The notes under the pieces were generated by a model. The model saw nothing but the letters and a program-made list of their open reading frames with translations. It was not told where the DNA came from and searched no databases. DNA of 64,000 bases from contig NZ_JACWIJ010000002.1 in assembly GCF_017811175.1 (NCBI RefSeq), positions 2,480,001 through 2,544,000 of the forward strand. The letters run 5' to 3'. Of the stretch, positions 55,354 to 64,000 are shown piece by piece. Both the position numbers and the translations under genes were made by a program. The DNA comes from Melaminivora jejuensis (GTDB lineage: Bacteria; Pseudomonadota; Gammaproteobacteria; Burkholderiales; Burkholderiaceae_C). Each line of letters starts with the position of its first letter. Position 1 is the first letter of the stretch.

Positions 55354-57369
55354 TCAGGCGCTCAGTGCCAGCGCCGGCGCCTGTCCGGGCAGCCGGAATA
55401 TCGACACCACGCCCACCAGTTCGTCGGACTGCTGGCGCAGGCTCTCTGCCGCCGCCGCCATCTGCTCGACCAGGGCGGCGTTTTGCTGCGTCGCCTGATC
55501 CATGTTGCCCACCGCCTCGCCCACCTGGGCCACGCCGGTGCTTTGCTCGCGGCTGGCGTGGCTGATGTCGGCAATCAGCTGCGTGACCTTGCGGATCTCG
55601 GCGATCGCCTGCTCCATGGTCTCGCCGGCGCGGCTGGCACGGGCGTTGCCCTGCTGGATCTCGGCCACGCTGGCGGCGATGAGCTGGTCGATCTCCTTGG
55701 CCGCCTGGGCGCTGCGCTGCGCCAGACTGCGCACCTCGCCGGCGACTACAGCAAAGCCGCGGCCATGCTCGCCGGCGCGCGCGGCCTCCACGGCGGCGTT
55801 GAGCGCCAGGATGTTGGTCTGGAAGGCGATGCCGTCGATCACGCTGGTGATGTCGGCAATTTTCTTGCTGCTGGCGGCAATGCCCTGCATGGTCTGCACC
55901 ACGGCGCGCACCGCATCGCCACCCTCGGTGACCACGCGCTGGGCCGCGCCGGTCAGCTGCTCGGCCGTGCGCGCGTGCTCGGCGTTGTGCGCCACCGTGC
56001 TGCCCAGCTCCTCCATGGCGGCAGCCGTTTCCTGCAGGGCGCTGGCGGCGCTCTCGGTGCGGCTGGCCAGATCCTGGTTGCCGTGGGCGATCTCGGCGCT
56101 GGCCGTGGCCACGCTGTCGGCGCGCGCATGTACCGTGCGCACCACCTGCTGCAGGCCGGCGACGGTCTTGTTCATGTCGTCGAGCAGATGGCCGATCTCA
56201 TCGGCGCGCTGGTGCTCGATGCGCCCGGTCAGGTCGCCCTGGGCGATGGCCCCGGCCAGATCGCTGGCCTGGCGCAGCGGACGCACCACCATGCGCCGGA
56301 TCAGCAGCCACCAGACACCGGCCAGCACGGCCACCGCCGCCAGCCCCAGGGCGGCAAAGATGGCCAGCAGGCGCAGCGCATCGGCCACGAAGACATCCTT
56401 GTAGGCGCTGGAGGCATAGACCCAGTTCCAGGGCGCATAGTGGCCGAACACGGCCAGCTTGTCGCGGGTGCTGGTAGCGCCAGGATCCAGCCACTCGTAC
56501 TCGATCACGCCCTGCTTGCGCTCCAGCATCTGGCGCACGAAGGCCGGCCCCTCGCTGCCGTCCTCCAGGCGCACCAGGTTCTTGCCCTCCTGGCTGGGGT
56601 GGGCCGCCAGGGTGCCGTAGAACTCGCCCGGGTCGGCGCGCAGCACGAAGTAGTAGCCGCCCTCGCCGCCCACCTGGAGCTCGCGGATCGAGGCCTTGAG
56701 CTGGTTCAGCAGGGCCGAGAAATCCTGCCCGACAAACGTCGCCCCGACGACGGCGCCCTGCCCATCCTTGACCGGGCGGTAGTGCGTCATGTACTGCTTG
56801 CCGAACATGGTGGCGATGCCGGTGTAGCGCTCGCCAGCGCGCAGTGCCGCCAGTGCCGGGTGGCCGGCTTCGAGCGGCATACCCTGCACTGGCCGGCCCT
56901 GCCCGTCGCGCAGCGACGAAACCGCACGCACGAAATCGTCGCCCTGGCGCACCAGCAGCGTGGCCACGGCACCCGTGGTGCGCGTGAAGCGCTCCAGCCG
57001 CTCGCTGTCGCCACCGGGCGCCGCATCGCCCGGCGACTGCCGTGGCTGAGACGGCTCTGCGCTCTCTGCGTCCTGTGCCCCCTGTGCGCCGTCCTGGGAT
57101 GCCGGGCCGCTGGCCAGCGTCGCCTCCAGGCTGTCGGCCAGGAAGCCAATGCGCTGGCGCAGATCCTTGTCGCTGGCCTCGATGAAGCGCCCGAGCATGG
57201 TGATGCCCTGCTCCATCTGGGCTTGCAATTGCCCGTACATGTTGCGCGTGACGCCCCAGGCAATGCCCCCAATCAGGCAGGCCACGATGGCGCTGACCCA
57301 GATGAAATTGGTGAATGCGAGTTTGATGCCCAGGCGCTGACGGCGCCACAGACGCTGACCGATATGCAT
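55354..57369 (-). CDS. Methyl-accepting chemotaxis protein with Cache sensor, in the nar locus
   Basis: 671 residues. TM1 is about 20-42. A periplasmic Cache-type region of about 270 residues follows ([25 protein letters not shown], then [22 protein letters not shown] and [11 protein letters not shown]). TM2 is about 330-355, with a HAMP domain after it. The signalling tip [20 protein letters not shown] is standard. No C-terminal CheR tether, unlike the receptor at 12854. It lies between narL and narK1 on the same strand, so nitrate, nitrite or another electron acceptor is a reasonable ligand guess. Confidence 0.92.
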   Translation of the reverse strand: MHIGQRLWRRQRLGIKLAFTNFIWVSAIVACLIGGIAWGVTRNMYGQLQAQMEQGITMLGRFIEASDKDLRQRIGFLADSLEATLASGPASQDGAQGAQDAESAEPSQPRQSPGDAAPGGDSERLERFTRTTGAVATLLVRQGDDFVRAVSSLRDGQGRPVQGMPLEAGHPALAALRAGERYTGIATMFGKQYMTHYRPVKDGQGAVVGATFVGQDFSALLNQLKASIRELQVGGEGGYYFVLRADPGEFYGTLAAHPSQEGKNLVRLEDGSEGPAFVRQMLERKQGVIEYEWLDPGATSTRDKLAVFGHYAPWNWVYASSAYKDVFVADALRLLAIFAALGLAAVAVLAGVWWLLIRRMVVRPLRQASDLAGAIAQGDLTGRIEHQRADEIGHLLDDMNKTVAGLQQVVRTVHARADSVATASAEIAHGNQDLASRTESAASALQETAAAMEELGSTVAHNAEHARTAEQLTGAAQRVVTEGGDAVRAVVQTMQGIAASSKKIADITSVIDGIAFQTNILALNAAVEAARAGEHGRGFAVVAGEVRSLAQRSAQAAKEIDQLIAASVAEIQQGNARASRAGETMEQAIAEIRKVTQLIADISHASREQSTGVAQVGEAVGNMDQATQQNAALVEQMAAAAESLRQQSDELVGVVSIFRLPGQAPALALSA

Positions 57370-57496
57370 GCAGGTACCTCAAGGAAACGACAGAAACTGG
57401 CCCGCCCTGCCGCCGGCAGTCCGGGTTACATCTGTTCCTTAATGTATCCGCACCTTCATCATGGGAATTGACAGGCATCAAGGCACAGGCCAGACG

Positions 57497-58219
57497 TCAG
57501 CCGCGCCGCCCGCGATCGGAGGCATAGACCGCCGCCTGGACGCGCGAGGACAGGCCCAGCTTGCGCAGGATGTGCTGCACATGGATCTTCACCGTGGTCT
57601 CGGCGATGTCCAGGGTACGGGCGATCTCCTTGTTGCTGGCGCCGCGTGCGATCTCGCGCAGCACGTCCTCCTCGCGCGGCGACAGCGGCGCGGCGTCGCC
57701 CTGCCCGCTTGCCTCGGGCTCGGCCACGGCAGGCTCGGGCGGCGGCCCCTGGGTCTGGAAGGCAGCCACCAGCTTGCCCATCATCTCCGGGCTGACCACC
57801 GGCTCGCCGCGCGCCGCGCGCCGGATGGCCGCGGCCAGCAGCTCGCCATCGATGGTCTTGAGCAGATAGCCCTGGGCGCCGCGCTGCAGCGCCGCCGCCA
57901 GGTCGGCGCCGTCCTCGCTCACGGTCAGCATGACGATGCGGCTGGCCGGCGAGGCCTCGCGCAGGCCGGCAATGGCATCCACGCCGCGCACGCCGGGCAG
58001 GTGGTTGTCCAGCAAGATGACCTGCGGGCGCAGCTGCGCCAGCAGGCGCAGCGCCTCGGCGGCGTCGCCGGCCTCGCCCACGACGTGCAGTCCGCCCTGC
58101 TGGCCCAGCAGCGCCACCAGGCCACGGCGCAAGAGCGTGTGGTCGTCGATCAGGAAGACGGAGATGTCGTCGCCAGGATGGGCGGTCGGGTGGGGTGTGG
58201 CGGCGGCAGGCGTCGTCAT
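57497..58219 (-). CDS. narL: Nitrate/nitrite response regulator NarL
   Basis: 240 residues from ATG 58219, overlapping the narX stop by 4 bases. The receiver domain has acidic DD in FLIDDHTLL, the phosphorylated Asp in [11 protein letters not shown] and Lys in GYLLKTID. The LuxR-type helix-turn-helix near the C-terminus is [20 protein letters not shown] with [13 protein letters not shown]. Phospho-NarL should control the downstream nar genes. The linker is Pro/Glu-rich and longer than in E. coli NarL. Confidence 0.94.
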   Translation of the reverse strand: MTTPAAATPHPTAHPGDDISVFLIDDHTLLRRGLVALLGQQGGLHVVGEAGDAAEALRLLAQLRPQVILLDNHLPGVRGVDAIAGLREASPASRIVMLTVSEDGADLAAALQRGAQGYLLKTIDGELLAAAIRRAARGEPVVSPEMMGKLVAAFQTQGPPPEPAVAEPEASGQGDAAPLSPREEDVLREIARGASNKEIARTLDIAETTVKIHVQHILRKLGLSSRVQAAVYASDRGRRG

Positions 58220-60132
58220 GGCAGGCTGTCCAGTGAGGGGGCGGGCGCAGCGGCACCGGGGGTTTCGACGAGGTCGGCTGGCGCCAGCTCCAGCACCACG
58301 CTGGTGCCGCGCCCTGCCGGCAGGGATTGCACGCTCAGCTCGGCCTGGATGCGTTCGGCGCGCTCGCGCATGATGCCCAGGCCGACGTGCAGCGAGTCCG
58401 GCGGCACGGCGGCCGGATCGAAGCCGCAGCCATCGTCGCGCACCTCGAAGCGCCAGCGCGGATGGCGCTGCACGCGCAGCTCGACCCGACGCGCGCCGGC
58501 GTGCTTGCGCACGTTGGACAGCGCCTCCTGCACGATGTGCAGCACCTGGATCTGCACGTCCGGCGCCAGGGGCCGGCCCTGGCCGGACATGGCCAGCTGC
58601 GTCGGCACGCCGGTCTGGTGCTCGAACTTGGACAGCGTGGCGCGCAGCGCGCCCTCGATGTCCTCGTCCTGCGTGCGCGTGCGAAAGTGCACCAGCAACT
58701 CGCGCACGTCGGCATAGCACTCGCGTACGCCGACATCCAGCTCGGCTATTGCCGAGTCGCGCGCCGCGTCGTTGCCGCGCGCCACCGCGCCCTGCAAGAG
58801 CTGCACCTGGATCTTCAGGAAGGCCAGCGACTGGGCAATCGAGTCGTGCAGCTCGCGCGCGATCAGGCTGCGCTCGGCGGCCACAGCAGCCTCGCGCTCC
58901 AGCGCGCTGACGCGCAGGTTCTCCATCGAGCTGGCCAGGTGCCGCGCCATGCTGGCCAGCAACTCGCGCGTGTCGTCGGCCAGCGCGTAGGGGCGGCGAA
59001 AGAACAGCGTCACCTCGCCCATCAGGCGCTGGTGCAGTTGCACCGGCACGCTGATGACGGTCTGGAAGCCCGCCTCGCGGCAGTGCGGCAACTGCATGTC
59101 GGTGGCCGGCACGATGGGTATCACGCGCATCCGCGCCGTCGCCTGGGGCTGGCCGCAGCCGCAGGAGCCGGCGATCACGCAGTGCTCGTGCTCGATCATG
59201 GCCTGCGGCAGGCCATCGGCGGCCAGCAGCACATAACTCTCATTGGCCTGATCCGACCAGCGCACGGCGGCGCCGTCAGCGGCGGCGACACGCCGCACCT
59301 GCTGCACGAAGCCCTGGGTCAGCGCGTCCAGGCTGCCGGCCTCGGCGGCCAGGGCGCTGACCTGGTAGAGCGCAGCCAGGCGCTGGTTGTGCTCCTCGAC
59401 GCTGGCGGTCTTCTCGCGCACCTTGCGCTCCAGATCCTGGTGCGAGGCCTGCAGCGCGTGCGCCATTCGGTTGAAGCCGGCGGTGAGCTGGCCGAACTCG
59501 TCGTCGGCCTCCACGGCCAGGCGTGTGCCCAGCTCGCCGCGTTGCAGCCGTGCCAGCGCCTGCTGCAGCCGCATGACCGGGTTGAGCACCAGCAGATAGC
59601 TCAGCGCCATGAAGGTCACGGCGGCGGCGATGGCCAGCGCCACCATCAGCAGCTGGAACAGGTGCAGGCCCGCCGTCCAGCGCGCGATCTGCTCCTCGAT
59701 GGCCTGCACGAAGGCGTCCAGCTCGGTCACGAAGGTGTCGCCGCGCACCAGCGCCTGCTCGTGCGTCGGCGCCTGGCCGCGCCACTGCGAGCGGATGGCC
59801 TGCCACTCCTGCACGATGGCCGCATAGTGCTGACGCGTGGCGTCGCTCCAGGGCACGAACAGCGGGCGCGAGGGGTCGCCCGTGCGCAGCAGCTCCAGGC
59901 TGGTGTCAAAGCGCTGGGCGAGCTGGTCGAACTCCTGCGGCGTACCGCTTTGCTGGGCCAGCACCATGCGCAGCATGTTCATGCGCAGCCGCCCAGCCTC
60001 GTTGACGGCCGCCGCGCCGCCTTCGAGCTTCCAGGTCACCCACAGGGTGAAGCCAATGGAGGCCAGGGCCACGAGCAAGAAGGCCGTGCCCATGGCCAGC
60101 AGCTTGGTCGAGAGCGTGGGGCGATGGCGCAT
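58216..60132 (-). CDS. narX: Nitrate/nitrite sensor histidine kinase NarX
   Basis: 638 residues from ATG 60132 (MRHRPTLSTKLLAMG). TM1 is about 10-35. The periplasmic P-box VNEAGRLRMNMLRMVLAQQ binds nitrate or nitrite. TM2 is about 155-180, followed by HAMP, a Cys-containing central module (CVIAGSCGCGQPQAT, then LPHC) and a HisKA_3 kinase core: ARELHDSIAQSLAFLKIQ with the phospho-His, and an ATPase domain DDGCGFDP and GLGIMRERA. It is cotranscribed with narL. Confidence 0.94.
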   Translation of the reverse strand: MRHRPTLSTKLLAMGTAFLLVALASIGFTLWVTWKLEGGAAAVNEAGRLRMNMLRMVLAQQSGTPQEFDQLAQRFDTSLELLRTGDPSRPLFVPWSDATRQHYAAIVQEWQAIRSQWRGQAPTHEQALVRGDTFVTELDAFVQAIEEQIARWTAGLHLFQLLMVALAIAAAVTFMALSYLLVLNPVMRLQQALARLQRGELGTRLAVEADDEFGQLTAGFNRMAHALQASHQDLERKVREKTASVEEHNQRLAALYQVSALAAEAGSLDALTQGFVQQVRRVAAADGAAVRWSDQANESYVLLAADGLPQAMIEHEHCVIAGSCGCGQPQATARMRVIPIVPATDMQLPHCREAGFQTVISVPVQLHQRLMGEVTLFFRRPYALADDTRELLASMARHLASSMENLRVSALEREAAVAAERSLIARELHDSIAQSLAFLKIQVQLLQGAVARGNDAARDSAIAELDVGVRECYADVRELLVHFRTRTQDEDIEGALRATLSKFEHQTGVPTQLAMSGQGRPLAPDVQIQVLHIVQEALSNVRKHAGARRVELRVQRHPRWRFEVRDDGCGFDPAAVPPDSLHVGLGIMRERAERIQAELSVQSLPAGRGTSVVLELAPADLVETPGAAAPAPSLDSLP

Positions 60133-60147
60133 GGCGGCAGTGTAGGC

Positions 60148-60174
60148 CGCTGGCGCAATCACCTTCCGCCAGCG
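60148..60174. promoter_or_regulatory. Inverted repeat just upstream of narX
   Basis: CGCTGGCG, 11-base spacer, CGCCAGCG, starting 16 bases upstream of the narX ATG. Possible operator or translational control structure. Confidence 0.35.
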
Positions 60175-60185
60175 CCATTTTCACC

Positions 60186-60237
60186 ATGAAATATGCCCTG
60201 AAGCCTTGTTGGACAAGCGATGATAGCTACTTAATCA
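60186..60237 (+). repeat. Dispersed repeat, copy 11
   Basis: ATGAAATATGCCCTGAAGCC, TTGTTGGA, then CAAGCGATGATAGCTAC. It separates narX from the reductase stop. Confidence 0.8.
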
Positions 60238-60245
60238 GTAGCAAA

Positions 60246-63200
60246 TCAACCGCAACTGCCCAGCGCGCCGCACTGGGTGCAGTAGTCGCAGCCGTCCTTG
60301 CGGATCACGGCGTGGGCGCCGCACTCGAAGCACTTCTTGCCGGCCATGGCCGGCGGCATACCGCTGACGGCGATCGCCGGCTCGTCCAGCGGCAGCAGCT
60401 GCTGCTCGGGCTCGGCCAGGCGGCGCGCCAGGATGTTCTGCACGGCATAGGCTACCGCTGCCACCTCCGAGTCATGCCACAGCGGCACCTGCACGCCATC
60501 GGCGCGGGTGTGCGTGCCCAGACGCACCGGGCCGCGATCCCAGGCCACTTTGCGCATGTCCGACAGGGCGCGCTCCAGGAAGCCCCCGCGCGCGGCCAGC
60601 GACAGCAGCCTCATGCTGGAGGTGATCCACTGCTGCGACTCGCCGCTCTGGCCCACTGGCATGAAGAACTCGATGGCCCGATCGACGGTGCCGCCGCGCC
60701 CGTCGGGCACCGGCAGGAAGGACACGATCAGGTACAGGCGCTTGTGGCCTTCCTGCGTCCAGTACTCGATCTTCTCGGCCACGGCCGCCAGGCCGCCGTG
60801 CGGCCGGCTCTCGATCACGGTGCGCATGGGATCGACCGGCGCCGCCGGCTCGGCCACCGGCTCGGCAGGCGCTGGCGCCGGCGCAGCAGCCGGCGTGACT
60901 TCGAGTACCGCGCCCAGGATGCTGTTGGGCCGATAGGTGGCCAGGCCCTTGAGGCCGGAGTGCCAGGCCTGCAGGTACAGGCCCTTGAAGTCCTCGTAGG
61001 GGTAGTCGCCCGGCACGTTGACGGTCTTGGAAATGGCCGTGTCCACGTAGGGCTGGACGGCCTCCATCATGGCTACGTGGTCGGCGGCGCTCATGTCCAT
61101 GGCGCTGACGAAGTACTCGGGCAACTGCTCAACATTGCCGCCCAGCGTCCGGTACAGGCGCCAGGCGTGGTCTTCCACGGTGTACTCGCTCTTGCTGCCG
61201 TCGGCCTCGCGCTTTCTGCGCGTGTACGTCCAGGAAAACGGCGGCTCGATGCCGTTGGAGGCGTTGTCGGCAAAGGCCAGGCTCACGGTGCCGGTGGGCG
61301 CGATCGACAGCAGGTGGCTGTTTCTGATGCCGTGCTTGCGGATCTGCTTCTTGAGGTCTTCGGGCAGGCGGCTGGCGAACGTCCCTTCGGCCAGATAGCC
61401 CTCGGCGTCGAACTTGGGGAAAGCGCCCTTCTCGCGCGCTAGCTCGACCGAGGCGCGGTAGGCGGCGTCGCGCATCCGGCGGGCGATCTTGACGGCCATG
61501 TCGCGCCCGTCCTGGCGGTCGTAGCGCAGTTTCAGCATGGCCAGGGTATTGCCCATGCCGGTGAAGCCCACGCCGATGCGCCGCTTGGCGCTTGACTCGG
61601 CCTGCTGCTGCGGCAGCGGCCAGAAGGTCACGTCCAGCACGTTGTCCAGCGCGCGCACCTGCGTGGCCACGGCGGCCTCGAAGGCCTCGAAGTCGAACGC
61701 CGCCTCGCCCTGCAGGCCAAACGGGTTGCGCACGAAGCGCGTCAGGATGACCGGCCCCAGGTCGCAGCAGCCGTAGGGCGGCAGCGGCTGCTCGCCGCAT
61801 TGCCCGGTCACCAGGCCGTTGAAGATGACGGTGTTGTGGTCGTCCTGAGTGGTGTCGAAGACCGCCTCACGCCCGCAGAAATCAATGGCGGCGATGCGGC
61901 TGGCAAAGCGCTGGGTCTTGTGCAGCACCTTGTCGGCCACCCACTGGCGATAGCGCTCGGCCTTGTAGTCGAGCAAAAAGCCGACCTCCTGCATGAACTG
62001 CTCGCGCGACTGGCCGTCGATGATCAGCTCGTGCTGCGCCTGGCAGGCGTAGTCGGCCCGCCCGCCCCGGCCATCGGGCAGGGCCTTGATGCCCGCCTGG
62101 CGGCGCAGGCGCACACGGCTGAAGACGCCGAAATTGCTCAGCAGTACCTGCACGTCCTTGAGCAGCTGCGGCTGGCTGGAGGCCAGGCGCACCGAGCAGC
62201 TGCTGCCATTGCTGCAGACGTTCACCGTGCCGTCGGTCTGGAACAGCGCGCGCAGGTAGGCGCGCACGCAGGCCTCGCTGCCCTGCCAGACGACTTCCGG
62301 CACGCGCAGCTTGGTCTCGCGCGTGAAGCCCCACAGGGCCAGCACGCGCGCCAGCAGCACCGAGCGGATGAAGACCTGGTTGCGCTCGGCCACGGCCACC
62401 GGTGCAACGCGGTAGCTGCGCGGCGTGCGCGCGGCCCCGGCGATCATGGTGTTGACCAGCGTGGTCACCCGCTCGGCCAGGGCGCGCTCCTGGTTCCACA
62501 GGTTGATGCACACCACTTCCTGGCCTTTGCCACGGTGCGTGAAGTGCCCATCGCCCGTGACCAGGCCCAGCAGCAGGCCCAGGTCTTCGCCGCCCTGGCT
62601 GCCGAACTGGCCCTTGCCCGATTGCACCCACAGCTCGTCGCCGACCTGCAGCTCGGACAGCTTGATCTTGCCGCGCTGGGTGTAGAAATCGTGCCAGGCG
62701 GTGGCCTTGATCTCGTAGCCGTCTTCGGTCGTGACCTTGAAGACCTCGGCCTGGCGCGCCGTCATGAAGGCCGGCTTGGCCGGGCGCACTTCCACGCCGC
62801 GCCCCGGCTGGCCCAGTGCGCGGCGATCGACCGTGGCCTGCAGCGGCGCGCCTGCGTGGTACAGGTCGCCGATGCGCACCAGGCCATGCTGCGTGGCCAG
62901 CCGCGTGTCGGCGGTGACGCAGGGGTTGGTCGCCTGGATGTTCTCGGTATAGCGCAGGTTGTTGTCGGTGTTGATCTGGTCGAGAAACAGGATGCCCGGC
63001 TCGGCGAAGTCGTAGGCCGACTTCATGATGGTGTCCCACAGTTCGCGCGCGCGCAGCTTGCGATAGACCCACTGGCCGTCGGCGCGCTGGCAGGCGCCCT
63101 CGCGGATCAGCTCCTGGCCGGGGGCGGCGGCGTGGATCAGCTCCCAGTCGCCGTCCTGCTCCACGGCCTGCATGAAGGCGTCCGGCACGCCCACGGACAC

Positions 63201-63808
63201 GTTGAAGTTGTTCCAGCGCCCGGGCGTGCGCTTGGCAGTGATGAAGTCCAGCACATCCGGATGATCGATGCGCAGCACGCCCATCTGCGCGCCGCGCCGG
63301 GCGCCGGCGCTCTCCACCGTGGAGCAGGACTGGTCGAACACGTTGATGTAGCTGCACGGGCCGGAGGCCATGGACGCCGTGCCCTTGACCAGCGCGCCGC
63401 GCGGGCGGATGCGCGAAAAATCGTAGCCCACGCCGCCGCCTCGGCGCATGGTCTCGGCGGCCTCGCGCAGCGCTTCGTAAATGCCGGGGTAGCCGGCGTC
63501 ATCGACGCCCTGGATGCAGTCGCCCACGGGCTGCACGAAGCAGTTGATGAGCGTGGCCTGGATGTCGGTGCCGGCGGCGCTCATGATGCGCCCGGCGCCA
63601 ATGGCGCCGGCGCGCAGGTTCTCCAGAAAGCGCTGCTCGAATTTCTGCCGCAGCTCGGGCTTTTCCACCGACGCCAGGGCGCGCGCCACGCGGGCAAACA
63701 GATGCTCCTCGCTGCTCTCGCCGTTCTTGAAATATTTCTCGCTCAGCACATCCTGGCTGATGGGCTGGGCGGGCAGGCTGGGGCGAGGCTGGTGGATTCG
63801 CGTTGCAT
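60246..63808 (-). CDS. nrdJ: Adenosylcobalamin-dependent (class II) ribonucleotide reductase with intein (frameshifted near its start)
   Basis: Makes deoxyribonucleotides without oxygen using a B12-derived radical. ATG 63808 gives MQRESTSLAP. The frame then breaks at a CCCC run (plus 63780-63783); one C restores SLPAQPISQDVLSEKY, and translation is continuous from there. The precursor would be about 1187 residues and the spliced enzyme about 813. Visible are RRGGGVGYDFSRIRPRG, GARRGAQMGVL, the active-site NP-CGEQPLPPYGCCDLG split by the intein, GVGFTGMGNTLAMLKL and a C-terminal zinc ribbon CFECGAHAV with CDYCTQCG. No B12 riboswitch was seen in the leader. Confidence 0.92.
61800..62921 (-). 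mobile_element. Intein with LAGLIDADG-type homing endonuclease in nrdJ
   Basis: 374 residues, Cys1 (CVTADTRLATQHGLV) to Gln374. Splicing block B has TAWHDFY (TxxH) and ELQVGDELWV. The endonuclease region has two LAGLIDADG-like motifs, LGLLLGLVTGDG and YLRALFQTDG. Block F/G is VFDTTQDDHNTVIFNGLVTG followed by Q and then extein Cys. It is inserted between NP and CGEQ, directly before the catalytic cysteine, so the reductase is inactive until splicing. The last two residues are Gly-Gln instead of the usual His-Asn. Confidence 0.93.
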
Positions 63809-64000
63809 GGCGTCGGGTTCTCGGCAGAAAGGAAAGAAAAAGAGGAATGAAGAACGGGGCGCGCCGGCCATCGCGCCAAAGCGGCGATAGCCGGGCCGTG
63901 GAGGGCGGGCCGGGCCAGGGGTTGTACACCCGGGGAGCGGCCCGGCGCCCGGGCAGGTGTGCCAGCTTGTGTCCCGGGGCTGTCCGGGCTGTGATTTCCA

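Noticed and set aside
63809..64000. Cobalamin riboswitch upstream of the B12-dependent reductase
   Set aside because: No B12-box-like sequence is visible in the 192 bases available; the region is plain GC-rich sequence.
1..64000. CRISPR array, prophage or integrative element
   Set aside because: No regularly spaced repeats, integrase, capsid or conjugation genes were seen; the eleven dispersed repeats are irregularly spaced.

Overview
This high-GC window reads as part of a betaproteobacterial chromosome, most likely family Comamonadaceae (Acidovorax/Alicycliphilus-like). The pointers are the protein families: a narXL-narK1K2-narGHJI locus, a class II ribonucleotide reductase, an orphan exeA/gspB pair, and small Burkholderiales proteins of the DUF1840, DUF3567 and DUF3108 types. 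The AT-richer dispersed repeat ending in TGATAGCTATCATTTT also fits. Genus cannot be fixed from the sequence alone. No rRNA, tRNA, CRISPR array, phage or intact insertion sequence was found.

Layout. 1-990 is the N-terminal part of an MmeI-type restriction-modification enzyme running off the left edge. 1148-3686 holds a Ser/Thr kinase fused to a universal-stress domain, overlapping an SrkA-like kinase. 3718-6626 holds a damaged fic gene and htpG. 6800-9915 holds an amidase and two pirins. 10131-12817 holds a tandem-AAA ATPase and a small conserved protein. 12854-16571 holds a chemoreceptor, a pseudouridine synthase and a Crp/Fnr regulator. 16744-19271 holds gspB and an exeA-like ATPase.

19490-29486 is one co-directional block: a long-chain acyl-CoA-synthetase-like ligase, LivG, LivH, LivM, two paralogous periplasmic binding proteins, LivF and a PaaK-like ligase. 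It looks like an importer coupled to CoA activation of its substrate. Each binding-protein gene is followed by a strong hairpin.

29525-35187 holds lipid and small-protein genes (DUF1840, a Cfa-like methyltransferase, a 53-residue basic protein, a lipoprotein aminopeptidase, an acyl-CoA-binding protein, an M20 amidohydrolase). 35523-35757 is an IS1595-type transposase relic. 35806-38838 is a probable D-amino-acid module: XRE-cupin regulator, tandem-repeat operator, DauA-like dehydrogenase, YkvI-like transporter. 39045-42058 holds an FAH-family enzyme and the DUF3108 and DUF3567 genes.

42157-60132 is an 18-kb minus-strand block for nitrate respiration: narX, narL, a Cache chemoreceptor, narK1, narK2, narG, narH, narJ, narI and ppiC. 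It continues into carbonic anhydrase, a nitroreductase, a small conserved protein and a hemerythrin-like protein. 60246-63808 is an adenosylcobalamin-dependent ribonucleotide reductase with a 374-residue intein directly before its catalytic cysteine.

Two patterns cross the whole window. First, eleven copies of one ~50-60 bp repeat lie mostly between genes, but two are read in frame inside proteins. Second, five genes (fic, the AAA ATPase, exeA, dauA, the reductase) each carry a one-base loss at a run of four G/C, which looks more like systematic under-calling of five-base runs than real gene decay.
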